Origin: Adenanthera pavonina
Taxonomy: Eukaryota; Streptophyta; Magnoliopsida; Fabales; Fabaceae
DNA: 64,000 nt
Direction of reading: 5' to 3'
NCBI GenBank assembly: GCA_026686845.1
Contig: JAIVEN010000015.1
Coordinates: forward strand, 10,893,501-10,957,500
Below the pieces are notes generated by a model. That model worked only from the letters and a program-made list of their open reading frames with translations. It was not told where the DNA came from and searched no databases. The position numbers and the translations under genes are program-made. Below, one piece after another: positions 11,942 through 24,700 of this stretch. The stretch's first letter is position 1, and every line of letters begins with the position of its first letter.

Positions 11942-12490
11942 AATATAACTGAATTTTCCAATGTTGAAAACTAAATTTTCAAGTGAATGAACATAAATTT
12001 CCAAGTGCTAACAACTATTTTCTCAATTGAGCATCATTGAATTTTCAAGTGCTGAAAAATAAATTTTCAAGTGGATGAACCTAAATTTCCAAGTATTAAC
12101 AACTACTTTTCCAACCAAGTATTATAATTGAATTCCTAAGTATTAAAAACTAAATTTCTAAATGGATAAACTTAAATTTCCAAGTGTTCATATCTATTTT
12201 TTTAATTGAGTATAATTGAATTCCCAAATGTTGTAAACTAAATTTTCAAGTAATTACAACTAAATTCTCAAGTGTTAAAAACTAAATTTTTAAGTGAAGA
12301 TAACTATTTTCTCAAGTGAGCATAACTTACTTTAAAATTTAGTTTACTCAATTTGGTAAATTAATTATACTTATTTAAAAATTTAGTTTACTCAATTTAG
12401 TAGATTAGTTATACTCATTTAAAAATTTAATTCACTTAATTCGATAGATTAATTGTTTTGAGTAGTCCCAATTTTATTTAAAAAGACAAA

Positions 12491-13284
12491 TTTTAAAAAA
12501 AAATCTAAGTTCAATTCACTTCTATACCCACACTTAGGGATCATAACTTTCAGTTATCCAAAATCTGAAACCCAAATTCTCCTTCTTTCCATTTGCAACT
12601 ACGCAACCCTTGTCCTTCCTTCAATTCTTTACTTCACTCACATCCCCATTTCCAAACAACTCCCCTTAATTAAAGCATATCCTATACACTACGAAAACCC
12701 CAAATGAGTAGCACCCAAAGGTTCCGCTCTAATTATTGCTCCAATCACAATAATTGTCCCAAATACCTACAAAATAACATATCAGAAATTAGATAAAAGG
12801 AACAATGGAGTAACGAGAAACATAGAAAAGTTTTGTGTATAAATATTGTATGATTTTAATCTTTTAATTTTTAAAGGTACTTTTATCATTCCATTATGAT
12901 TTTAATCTTTGAAAAGAATCCAAATCCTTATAGAAAATTAGAACAATTAGAGATTGGAGTAGTAAATATTTTTTATACCAACTCCTCGACTTTTTCCCCA
13001 TTACAGGTTGCAAGCTTACACTATTGACAGAACAGAAAATCCTCTCTCCTCTTTCATCTTCATCTATTTCTACTTTACTTTCTCTTCTCTCAAGCTCAGC
13101 ATGGGGCATGGGTCGTTTTGTTTGGGGAGGCTAAAAAATCTCTTTAGCTTCCTTCTTTACCAGTAAAATATATAACTCAAATGGGATGGGGAGCAGGGAG
13201 TCCCATGCCCCCTCCCTCCGTTCCTGAATTTAATTCTCAAGCACTCTTCATTGGTTTTGGTTTAAACATCCATCAACAATCAAC
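12491..13284. other. Intergenic, no gene seen
   Basis: Mixed-composition sequence upstream of the WEB-family pseudogene. A 71-codon minus frame (12894-13109) shows no known motif. The stretch may hold the former promoter and leader of the pseudogene, but no specific element can be named. Confidence 0.45.
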
Positions 13285-14178
13285 ATGATTAAGCAAGATA
13301 GTGTCAGAAAGGGGGAGATAGACAGAGGCCTCCCTTCGGTTCCGTCAAAAAGGCCATTTCTTTGTTCGGTGACCAAGTTTTAGCCCCTCATCTCTCTGCC
13401 TTCAACCTCCACCACGTAATCCTATGCTTCATTCCTTTTTCACTTCTCATTTTCCTGTTTTCGTCTCACCCATATATACCTATCATCAATTATTGCTTTA
13501 TATATACATGCTATCTGCATCTGACTTCCCCTGTAAGATTAACATGTTCCCACATAATATTCCAGACTTTCATTTGCATTGCTGAGAAATCAAGTAGCCT
13601 GTCCACCCAGGTCATGTCAACTTGAGTAGACACATTTCTTTGCCAACATAAGTATCATTAAAAAAAAAAGAATATATATATATAGCGTCATCTTCCAAGT
13701 TCCAATTAGCAGGAACTAATTAATTAGTTGCCTGTTGAATACACATATCTAGATACGCGTTGGAGCTGGCGATGAGTGTTGGAGGGTTGAAAGCGTTAAG
13801 CAGAGGCAGAGGAGTCACGACAAAGCATTGAGAGAGCAAGAGAGGAAAGCATGTTAATGGCACATTGCCTGTCTTCTCTCCAGGAAGAGCTTGAAAGCAC
13901 GAAGCAAGAGCTCCAACAACTGAAGCAACGGGATCCCCAGATTGAACAAGTCAAGTTCGTTCAAAATGTTGAAACTAAAACTTCCACATCCCACCAAGAA
14001 ACAGCAGAGTTCCAAAAGAAAAGGCATGTATTGCTTCCACACGGTGTTGAAAAGTTGGAGAGGTACCCTTCGCTCAGGAAGGAGAGAACAAGAGAAGCTC
14101 TTGATTCCGCTGATCAGAGTTCAGTTTTCGCGGGGAAACGAAAATGGAAACCAACAAGCTGAACAAGTTCAAACTTGA
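13285..14178 (+). pseudogene. WEB-family (DUF827-type coiled-coil) pseudogene
   Basis: Several pieces look like one WEB/DUF827 protein read in shifting frames. A start piece (M at 13285: MIKQDSVRKGEIDR) is followed directly, in another frame, by RPPFGSVKKAISLFGDQVL (about 13326-13382), which resembles the family's N-terminal 'SVKEAVxLFGE' motif. After a probable intron comes a coiled-coil piece (about 13796-14040) containing EAEESRQSIERAREES and LSSLQEELESTKQELQQLK, then VKFVQNVETKT and AEFQKKR. The tail LLIPLIRVQFSRGNENGNQQ (to 14178) is again in a different frame. At least two to three frameshifts and an in-frame stop near 13794 make a full protein impossible. WEB proteins act in chloroplast photorelocation or with the cytoskeleton; no function is inferred here. 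Family assignment is from motif memory. Confidence 0.5.
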
Positions 14179-15081
14179 GATGTGAATATAAGTGGAACGT
14201 GGATTATCTACTAACGGCCCTGTAATAAAGCACCCTATAAATACAGTTTAAACTTCTTTTTTGACTAAGCATGGTGCCACTGAGAATATTACGATCTGGT
14301 CCAATTTGATGATTATTGCACTGCTTGTCTAAGTTAATATGTTGTGCTTTGGTGTTATTTTGTATTGAAATAGTATACAATGAGCACGAGAAAGTCTACC
14401 CTCCAGGAACCTATGCCATGCCCCATGTATAGTTATCAAGGCCATAAAGGACGGAATCCTAACGAAACCCGAATACAAATTTTACAAGTTAACTCCCAAT
14501 AAGAGATTATAACGGATAAATATGTCATTTGCATTTGTAACAATTAACAACATAAATGACCATCTGCTTTCCAAGTTTCAAATAGTTGTTAGCATTCCTT
14601 GTATGGTTTTTCTCTCCCGAGAGGATCGTCCAGTTCCATACATGAAGCGAAAGAAGATGTAGATTTGATAGATTTTAGTGATCTTTTTACCTTTCATGCT
14701 TGATTAGTTCTCCGACCTTCCACATATTATGCCACTATTTTCTCTCCCAACATCTTATGATATATGTACAGTTCAAAGTTAAATCTCCCTTCATCTAAAC
14801 AAATGAAATGTATAGTATAAAGATGAAGCGATGGTTTTAGGTCCTTAGACGAACCACATTGATCACATGCCAGTAAGGAACTTTCGAAGTCAAGTATTCA
14901 ATCATTGAATGTACAACGGTAGTAGCATGATTGAACAAGAGAAAAAAAAAAAGAAAGCAAAGTAGCCAATGAATTGAAGTATCTTGACTATAAGCAGTCC
15001 CATATACATGCAATATATTGTACGCTCAGAAGGATAGAATATATGAAGCGTGGTTTTAATAAAGCACAATGAATATGTCCG
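14179..15081. other. Spacer between pseudogene and small-protein gene
   Basis: About 900 bp with no supported coding region. Part may be the old 3' region of the pseudogene and part the 3' region of the minus-strand gene that ends at 15082. Confidence 0.5.
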
Positions 15082-15333
15082 TCAGACAACATCGGACTTC
15101 CGAGGATCTAAATAAGCATCTTGCGCGGACTTATTGAAGAACTCAATGCAGTCAGCAATGGCTTCGTTGTAATGGGAGTAAGAGGAATAATAGGAACTGC
15201 ATGAGGTCTTGGGAGGCTCAAAGCGATCGGAGTTCCTGTGCCGTGAGGAAGTAGCCGATGAGGCAGAAGAAGAAGAAGGAACAGAGAAGAGGAGGCGCAT
15301 GAGGATCTTGCGGAAGCGATGAAAGAGCTTCAT
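15082..15333 (-). CDS. Small serine-rich conserved plant protein (83 aa)
   Basis: A single-exon frame. The start chosen is the ATG at 15333, giving a basic N-terminus (MKLFHRFRKILMRLLFSVPS), a Ser-rich linker with an EPPKTSCSSYYSS segment, and a tail containing HYNEAIADCIEFFNKSAQ and ending DPRKSDVV. The frame stays open upstream to 15435 without an earlier ATG that looks better. I do not know its function. The design (short amphipathic basic start, Ser-rich middle, acidic 'EAIADCIEFFNKS' block) looks like a family of small plant proteins of unknown role that I have seen in eudicots. Its strand-consistent composition and clean stop argue for a real gene; transcript evidence is unknown. Confidence 0.6.
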   Translation of the reverse strand: MKLFHRFRKILMRLLFSVPSSSSASSATSSRHRNSDRFEPPKTSCSSYYSSYSHYNEAIADCIEFFNKSAQDAYLDPRKSDVV

Positions 15334-17524
15334 GGTCGAGAAGTTGAACTTGGAAGACGGAGTGCTTCTTGGTTGAGGGAATACTTCACTGTCTCTTACT
15401 TGTATCACGAAGCTCTCTGTTTGAGGATTGTGCATTGTATCTCTGTTTCAACTTTCAAGTGTGTTGCTATGATGAATCTGGTTTGGTTTTCGAGGGTATA
15501 AAAAGAGCCAGCTTTTTCAAACGCTACGATTTTATTCCAAAAGAGATGATTGCCAAGGATTCCCATGTGCCCAAATCATTGGCATGCCCAACCCTTGTCA
15601 TCCCAAACAGGTTTGTTCGCCAAGGTTTCTTTATTACATAAAATAATTTATCGCTTCATGAGATTTGTACCTACCCACTGTTTAATCCGTCCCAAAGTTA
15701 AGCGCCTAATTGCGGGCTTAGAAGTGACTAAATTTCGATAAAACTGAAGTTTACGAGATAATTAAAAGAGAGAGTGAATGATGGTCGGCCCCTGCCCCAT
15801 ATATAAAACCTGGACGAATCTTCAACAATCATTATTTTTAACCTATGTGGAACCCATGTAATACCTGTCTTTACAAGTTCTGTTTACATTTTTCACATGT
15901 TTTTCTCCTTTCACATAAGGAGTAAACAGAAAGGCTAAGGAACCGAGCGACAACTGCCACGTGGCTGATCAAATCCTGAAAATATTTGTTCAATGTTGAT
16001 TGAAAAGTAATATAAGGTTTTACGGGATGACATGATTCTTGATCCACTCTTAATCCTGTGATTGGCATTGGCAATGTTTTGCTGCAAAAGAATGGGATTC
16101 ATCAGCACAGCCACATTGAGATTCAGAGTGGTGGTCCAAAGGGTTCAAACTGGATGAGTCAAAGACTCAAAGCAAAGCCGTGGATAAACCATGGGACAGA
16201 GGGACACACTGGGGATAAGGTGAAGTTAAGTTGGAGGTCAGTAAAACGCCATGATGAGAGAGACCATGAGCACGAAAGTGAAGGTTCAGTTGTTTGAGGT
16301 AATCATGGTTTGAAAAACATTATAATTGTGCCTCGTACTTGCTTCCTCTAAACTACGATGAGGTCACTTCCAACATCATTTCATTAGTGTTCAATGTTTA
16401 TTCCCATCATTATCCTGCAGGTCAAAAAATTTTATCCCCCTTTCTTTTTCATATTATAGAAAATAAAATATACATGAAATAAAAGCATGTAGTATTATTC
16501 AAGCAAAACTTGGATAAACAAAATCATTATTGAGCTGATTTTTTATTGATCACTCTCCATTTTCCCCCTCTTGATATATAATATTGTTCAGAATAAGAAG
16601 TAAATAAATTCTTCTCGCAAATTAGTCCATCGATCAATTATTATTATATATATATATATATATTTTTTTTTTTTACTACACTCAAGGGGCTTGAATTTTT
16701 ATCACTATCCACACCTTATCACACTTTAAACTAGAAATATGGGCAAATTTGTCATAGGCTGAACAGAAAAGATAAAATTTGGACTGGCCAGCTTATTTTT
16801 TGATGAGTTGGAATTTTCACAACCCACCCTATTAAGGTATGGATTGAAATCAATGCATCATATATCATACATCTGCAACTATTATAAAACATATTTAAAT
16901 CATAAAACAAATTCACATCATTCAATAATAATAAGAAACACAAAAAAATAATAAAATAAAATAAAATAAAAACAAGCCAAACAACGAGTTAAGCGGTTAG
17001 CTTGTTTAATCAAGGGGTTAAATGGTTTAAGGCAATTTTAACTTATTTTAAAATGGGTTGCATTTTTTACAATACAATCCCATTTATTTTATAGGTTATA
17101 TGGCCAACCTGCAGGTTGTGGCATTCTCCCGTCTTTTATGAACTGTCAACATTGATCCAATTCTTCAATTCATGGATTTATTTGGTATTTTTTCAAGTAT
17201 GCTATCATCATGTGATTTTTGCTACTGCTGTAGCATTTTGCAATACAGAATTAGCTGACCTCCTTATTACACAAAGTCTAGAAAATGATTTGTCATGTTT
17301 ATGGCTCCTAAATATACAATTTGTTATAAGTTTTATATTTTATATCAAATTGAAATTAATATATATATATATATATACATATGCAATGGAACTTTCTATT
17401 TGAGGCTTTGAACAGTATCATGCAGATAAATACTAACTAGATATATAATAAACTGGGTATATAATAAACTTTATAATAAGTTGCTTTATTCATAAGTTAT
17501 AAAACATATTTTATGTTTTAGATT
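15334..17524. other. Intergenic, no supported gene
   Basis: It includes the probable promoter of the minus-strand small gene (just above 15333), a (ta)n run at 16645-16664 and an (aaaat)n-like run near 16940-16970. A 79-codon plus frame at 16058-16297 is hydrophilic but shows no known motif and no neighbouring exons. Confidence 0.5.
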
Positions 17525-17525
17525 T

Positions 17526-18070
17526 TATACAATAATAACAATAACAATATTAGTTTTATCCCACTAAGTGGGATCAGTTACATGGATCATACGATATCAA
17601 TGAACTCTATCAAACACCATATTTTCAAAAAAATCATTTATCAAGAGATCACACCTTATAACTTTTCTTAGTATCCTTCTTAGTTTTTCTCTACTCCTTT
17701 TAATAGGACTCCAAACCATTTGATCAATCCTCATTACTGGCTCCTTTTGTCCTCTTCTTTGTACATGCCTAAACCACCTTAAATGATTTTCTAAAATTTT
17801 TTTCTCAGTAGGTGCTACTCTGATTTTTCCTCGTATGCAATTATTTCATATCTTATCAATCTTATATGATCATACATCCATTTCAACATTTTTATCTCTA
17901 CTACTTTCATCTTATACTCTTACTGTTCTTTCAAAATTCAACATTCAGTGCCATATAATATCACTGGTCTTATAACCTTTTAATAAAATTTTCTTTTAAG
18001 TTTAATAGATACCTTATGGTCACAAATAATTTTTAAAACTTTTCTTAATTGTAATCACCCAACTTGTATT
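17526..18070 (-). mobile_element. 3' remnant of an RTE-type LINE
   Basis: Read on the minus strand, broken frames encode pieces resembling the C-terminal end of plant RTE-clade LINE reverse transcriptases, notably ENHLRWFRHVQRR-like residues (from about 17795 down to 17755) preceded by a LKWMYDHIRLIRYE-like piece. Downstream on that strand come the typical tccacttagtgggat-type 3' end and a short tandem tail of attgtt units (around 17526-17550). Many stops and shifts are present, so it is dead. Confidence 0.65.
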
Positions 18071-18752
18071 CCATACTTTTTTTTAAACTTTACTTATATA
18101 GTGTCATAGTCGATCTCAAGTCCGGATAAATGAGAATAGTTGTGTTAGATCCTCGACAATTAACGTAAAATTTTGCCAAATCTCTATAACATGTTTTAAA
18201 TTTTATGCAATGTACAAAAATACATGTATATTTAATACAGAGTCTGAGTTGAGTTAAGGTGAATAATATTGTTTATGGTTAATTAATAACATGACTTTAT
18301 CTATGACTTTATATTGATTGATACTGATATTATTTGGAAGGTGGTGAGCCCAATCCCTTTTTGGTTCTAAACTGGCGAGCCTATGAAGTTTTGGGCACGT
18401 TGGGACAGTTGAAATATGGAAGCCCGAAATGGAATAGGAAGCCACGCCTACGCCTCTATATACAACGGTTCGAGTGAGGGTTTTCGCCGCTAGTAACTTA
18501 CAGTTCTAGTTCCGAAGTGCTACAGTAAGCGGTTATTTAAAGGAAAGGAAACCAACGAAACCTGTCGAAGCTCTGGAACCACACCTCACTGGAGCTTCCT
18601 CCTTCCACTGCAAGGTCGATTCGGTTCCAAAATTCAATCACATAAAAAAATAAAACTACCATAGCTACTGCTTCGTGTTCTTCTTTTACGGAAGCTATTA
18701 TTTTCGTTCGTGGAACGGCTATATATCCTCTTCCTCAATCAAAATAAAGAGG
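18071..18752. other. TRM6 upstream region and leader
   Basis: Sequence between the LINE remnant and the TRM6 start. The frame of exon 1 stays open upstream to about 18675, but the first ATG is at 18753, so the bases before it are leader. No distinct TATA box could be tied to a start site. Confidence 0.4.
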
Positions 18753-21700
18753 ATGTCGTCAACTAATGAACCTACCGATCCGAGACTAAACTCTAGGCTC
18801 ACTTCGGAAGGGTGCAGTGTCTTGCTCGACATCAATGATGGGGACCGTCTCGTTTTTGCCCGTCTCTCAGTTGCCGCGTCAGTTTCTTTGAATTTTCTGT
18901 ATTCTTTGCTTGTTTCATTTTAATCAACGAGCTCTCTCATTTTGATGCATGGATGGCTTTGCAGGAAGTTGAAAATTGGGAATAAGAACTGCTCTCTGCA
19001 GCCTTTAATTGGATGTTCATACGGTTCTCTTTTTCAAGTTGAGACTGGACCTGACGGAGCTTTTTTGTCTCGAGTTACTCCTTCCGTCCAAGGTTTGATT
19101 TACTCTTCTTCTTCTTCTTCTTCTCTGTCTTTAAAGTTTACAAATATACGGTTCTAAAGTTATAATGTTTGACTGAAAAAAATTTCGTTTAAGTCTATTT
19201 GTTGAGACACCAAACTTCATGATAGTATTATTTACTGTTTTATGATAAGATGTGGAATGGCTTATTGTTGTTTCATTAGTTAACTGCTCGCTGGTAATTT
19301 ATTGTTCTTCTATGTTACACTTGTTTGTTGCAGTGATAAAACTTGTAGCGTATACCCTTTTCATTTGAGCAATGCCTATAGAAGTTAAACTTTCAAAATT
19401 ATGAGTTCCTTCTATATGAATGTGGATCAATCATGAAGATTAGTTTTTATGCATATTAAACTATTCTTTAATGTGTCCAGCTGCCCTAGATCTTGGATGA
19501 AAGGTATTAACTGACTAATCTTTTGTGCAAAATAATTAAAAATTTTGCAGAGAAAATATGAACCACAAATAGTTAGTGAATAATGGCTTAATTCTTGGAC
19601 TTAGAAGAAAGAAGAGATGATATTATTCTACTATTGTTACATTATGAGACTATAGGGAAAGCAGATGATTGATGCACCAGATTTATAAACCTCTTGTGCT
19701 AAATCTGTTTCCTTGCTCCTGGTGTGGAAGTGATCCGCAAATAACATTGCACAAAATTGTTAATTGCTTAGTTATCAAACAGTCAATCCAGCTCAACTGA
19801 GTGCAAGTGTTGAAGGTTGGGGTTGGCTCTAGCCGTTTAATGGCTGCCATTTCTAATCCACTTGGATATAAACATATCTTTTGTGTTCATGCCAATTGGC
19901 AACAGTGACTGTTTTTTTGGCCATGCAACAGTGAGCCAGTTATGCAGTTATGTAACTAAATGTCTAATTTTTATTTTTGGGAGTGTGATTGGGACTTGGG
20001 GAGGGGTTAGGCTTAAGAATTTCTACCATTTTCTTGTGTAGTCTTTATCATTAGTAGTCCTATAGATAATTTTGGATTACAGACTGGGCAGCTATGAGAC
20101 CTTCTGGGTAATGAAAATGTGGCTATAATGCCAAATAACTGATAATCTTTTCACAGTTGAGATATTCGCCATTTTAAATGAGGCTGTTCTGCAGTATTGC
20201 CCTATTGATTGAATAATGGTATTCTCATTTTGACTGATGAATGAGATAGAAGTTCTGTTTTTTTTTTTTTTTAGGGTGTGTGCAGTCTATGTAATGGTTA
20301 TGGATGGATCATGATGCACATGGTTTTTGTGGATCAATGATGTGTGAGTCACCCACTTGATATACATCTATGATGGCTTTCGGTTTAGTGAAACCAAATA
20401 GTATGTGGCTCTATTAACTTCTTTTGCACCTTATGTATGTATACGCATCTATCATTGTTTAAGTTCCTGGTTCATCAATATATTTCCTTAGAATTTACTT
20501 TCTCTTTGGCATGTGTGTTATTTCATATTTACATTTTAGGGAATGATGCTGAAGAGAAAAGAGACAATCAATTAAATGTTGAAGCTAGGGACAACCGGAC
20601 ATTGATTGACAATAACAAAGCCCAAAGCCTGACTGGTGAAGATATACAAGCTATGAAGAGGTGAGATGATCTCTCTTTGGTTGGATTCTTAACCTTTAGT
20701 TATTTTTTTGGTACTCAACAAAAGTGGAATACAAACTTTCTCGATATTCCAATTTGTATACGTTGATGTCATGGCTAATTTGAATGGTACTACAGTTTTA
20801 TCAATCACAGGGGACATAATAAAATTAAATATTTTATAGAGATGGGAAGTGAACATAAATACATGATGCATATGCTATTTTCTTTCTGTGGATTTATATC
20901 AAAAAAGTTTTGTGCTTGGAACTTAGTTCATACGTGACGTTAATAACATCAATGTGATCACTTATTATAAATGCTATTCTTGTGACATCTTTCCCCTCTT
21001 CTGCCATATATCCTAGCAAATAACAATCCATTGGCGTCGTATGATTCATGTAACTGACTCCACATAGTGGAATAAGGCTAATGTTGTTGTTGTTATATTG
21101 TTTTTAATCTTTTAGTGGGATTATAACATCTTTCATGACATTCTTTGTAAAATAAACCTTACAGTGGAACTTTTTCATTATTTCCTTTTAGTGCTTGCAA
21201 ATATCAGTCAAATATCATTTCTAGATGTAGTTCTTCCTCAGAAGTTTGATCAATGCTTACATGTTACTACCTATACCATTTTTGCAGGCAGGGTACCAGA
21301 GGTGATGAAATTATTGAGGCTCTTATTGCCAATAGTGCAACATTTGAAAAGAAAACATCTTTTTCACAGGTATATTGAGTATAGAAATATTGCACAGTTT
21401 ACTTTGTAACAAGCTGATCGTCAATTCAATGTGTGCAGGAGAAATATAAACTTAGGAAGCAAAAGAAATATGCTCCAAAAGTATTACTGAGGCGTCCTGT
21501 TGCTCGAAGGTGACCTTGAATATTTTCTGTTTTTTTTTGTTACTTTTTACCAAAGTCAATACTTTGCTCCCTGAATTTGGAACCTAGAAATTTCTCTTGA
21601 ATCTCAGAGATGTATATAAAAAATATTGCCTTGTATTTTGGGTCCACAGAATCTACTAAATGGCTGATGTTTTTTTCACTACTTTTCCAGTATATGCGAG

Positions 21701-24700
21701 GCCTACTTTAAGAAATATCCAGCAAAAATCAGGTGGGGTTTTTCTTGTGCTTGAGTGTGTTTTTGCGTTCAGTTTCATCCTGTTTATCATTTCCATTAAT
21801 TTTGTGTGAGATTAGAGTGAATTCTTTTGGAACTCAGTGTAAACAACGCTGGCCAAGCATGATAAAGATGAGGAGGTTTCTGTATATTTTGTATCAGTTA
21901 AACCTGGTTAAAAGATAAATAATTATGTTTATGTGGAATTGTTTGAATTGAAATAGGAGTAAGAAGAAAGAAAGAAAAAGACTAAGCAGGTCACTGGATT
22001 TCTTAGAGTTTGTTTTGATAGATCAACATGATATATGGACACTGCTACTTTGTGGTTTTCCGGTAATTTCATGTATTTGAGTTGACATAAAATGTTGTTG
22101 AATGTTCTTGTTATGATGTGTGTATATTTACTATGGGTTCTATAAGAAGCAGCCCTCTGATTTGATTATTAAGTTCTTTCTTTCTTTTTTTTTTTTTACG
22201 AACGAATCATTAAGGTCAGTATGTAAATAATTACTGGTAACCATTTCTCAATGTTTTAGACATGGTGGATTCATTTATATGGACATGTGATATTACTAAG
22301 TGTTGTTTGCAAACTGTTTCTCATATGATTTGGAAGACATTAGTGTGTGTGTGTGGTCATTTGAATTCTTGTGCCCTGTCTCTCAATGAGGTATATGTAT
22401 TTATCCTTTATTTTATTATTATTTTTTAATTATTCAGGTTCTTGCGTGTGGATACATTATCTCTTCTACTCTCCATGGCTAATGTCTCTTCCAATTCAGA
22501 CATTCTTGTGGTTGATATGGTTGGTGGTCTTCTTACTGGTGCTGTGGCAGAACGTTTAGGAGGTGTCCAATGCATTTTAAATATGCTGACATTTTGATTT
22601 TTTTCTTATTTCTTTCTCATATTGTTTTTAATTAAATGCCAAAATACTTTAAACATGATAATGAGATGGAAATAGACCTATACTGCTAATTTATTCTGTT
22701 TCTGTTTGAGTGCTGAACTTAATGTTAGTAGCTATAACATGCATTATACTAAAAATAGTGGAATAAAAATTGATTTACAGGTGCAGGTTTTGTGTGCAAC
22801 TCATATTTAGGACCAGCACCATATTCCATGGATATTGTGAGGATATTTAACTTTAGTGACGAAATTTGCAAGAGGTACTTGACCTGATTATTTTATTTTA
22901 ATATATCAAAAATCTTTCATAACCTTTCCTGGAACAAGTTACTGATTGGGAACAATGAAAGAGAAATTATTTAATATTTTTAAGCCTATAATTTCTCACT
23001 AGTGTACATATTGTTTTTCTTAAATACTAGTCTACATATTGTTAATAGTATATAATTGCAGCTAGAAATGCCCCGGCGTGATGTATGGGATGTTCTTGAA
23101 AATCAAAGTTTCAGATAATAAAAAATTTAAATAAAAAAGGTCAAACGTGCAGCTCAAAGTTACTGGAAACTGCATTATTCATGGCTCCTTATGAACAGTG
23201 CATCTTCCAGTAGCTTTTATACATATATATTGATTAGCTTTTTTCTTTGAAATTAGCAGTTTTGGATAAATATATTTCCCTTTTTAATTTATGAAACTTC
23301 AGTCATTCACATGGGAATAAACAAAAAGGCTTAAGTAAACGCATTTATCAATGTAACCTGGTTATTCTCCATATGTTTCTTTCATAGAATTACAGATATT
23401 GAATCTAAATGACTGGTTTGCAGCCGCATTAGGTGATCAGTTTGCATGTGCATTTCCAAGCTTTTTGCCCTTTCCACTTCCATGATCGTTATTTTCTTTT
23501 CCTTGGCCCAGAATTGTTCGGTCTCCCATTTCTGACTTGCTGTCACAAAAAGAATCACCTGAACAAATTCTACAACGAGATGATGTTTGTAACATGGAAA
23601 GCCAGTCAAATGTAAGTAGCCTTCTTGAATCTCTTGATTAGTTCCAGCCAACTGTTTGGTGACTTTATCAGACAATCTTATCTGTGCACTCTGCAGAATC
23701 AAACGTGCACATCAGTCAGTGTGGATGAAGTCTCTGGTTCGTCAGCAAATGAAATTTCTGATCTGGGTGCTGAGAATGTTGAGAATACCATCATTCCTGC
23801 TGTAAGAGTGTGCAAATCTACAAAAGCTGGAGAAAAGGCCCAACAAGAAACCATTAACCTGTGGAAAGAAAATGGTTTTTCTAGGTAGCTAAAATTGTTA
23901 ATTATTTTGCTCTCTATTTAAGGAATCCTTTGAGTTAATTTAATTTTTCTACTTCTCTGTACAGTCTAATTATTGCCGCGCCAGATTTGGATACCTGGAC
24001 ATTGGTCAGGGATCTCTTGCCCCTCTTATCAAATTCGGCTCCCTTTGCTATTTATCATCAGTATCTTCAGGTAATTTTGTCTAGTATTCAAACTTGATGA
24101 CATTTATTCATTAATGTTGGCCACATAAAAAAAATACTGGGTGCTCTGGCTGACTCTGCTTATATTCTTAAGAAGTCGTCATTGATTAATATATGATGAT
24201 AAATATTTATCTATCCTGTGTACACATATATTTGAAATCTTCATACATGCAAGGGGAGTGCATTTTAAACTATTGCATTGCTAATACAAGTGCTAAACAG
24301 ATTATCAATGCGCTTACCCTTCTTTCTAATAGAAGGTTTTCTTGTTTGTTCACTGTTTAAATTACAGCCTCTTGCTACTTGCATGCACAATCTACAGCTT
24401 GGGAAAATGGCCATTGGCTTGCAAATATCGGAGCCTTGGTTACGTGAATACCAGGTTAAAGTTATTTGCTTTTGTATTGTGCAAGCACACAGGTTTCATG
24501 AAGTGTCGGGTCGTCTCTTTTTTTTTTTTTTTGGATGTGGTCGGGTGGTGTTGTGCTTTTTTTTTTTTTGGGGGGGGGGGGGTGGGGCGGGTGTTTGACT
24601 CATGAAGTTCATTAATTACAAAAGCATAAGCAGAATACTTGAAGAATAGGACTTCCTCTGGCCTTGCTTCATTTGTTGCTTGACTTTTATCATATAGTAA

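Larger units (their letters stand above)
10061..12490. repeat. Foldback-like array of inverted and direct subrepeats
   Basis: The stretch is built from recurring words such as aaatttccaagtg, cacttgaaaatttag, ttgggaaaatagt and actcaatttggtagattaat. The left part (to about 11505) carries them mainly in one orientation and the right part (11950-12490) mainly as reverse complements; for example, the left taccaaattgagtgaacta pairs with the right tagtttactcaatttggta. The left part also contains a direct duplication (10085-10470 resembles 10880-11300). Two later insertions interrupt it, at 10489-10853 and 11506-11941. No protein is encoded. Confidence 0.65.

Noticed and set aside
16058..16297. 79-codon hydrophilic plus frame
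   Set aside because: No family resemblance, no partner exons and no supporting signals.
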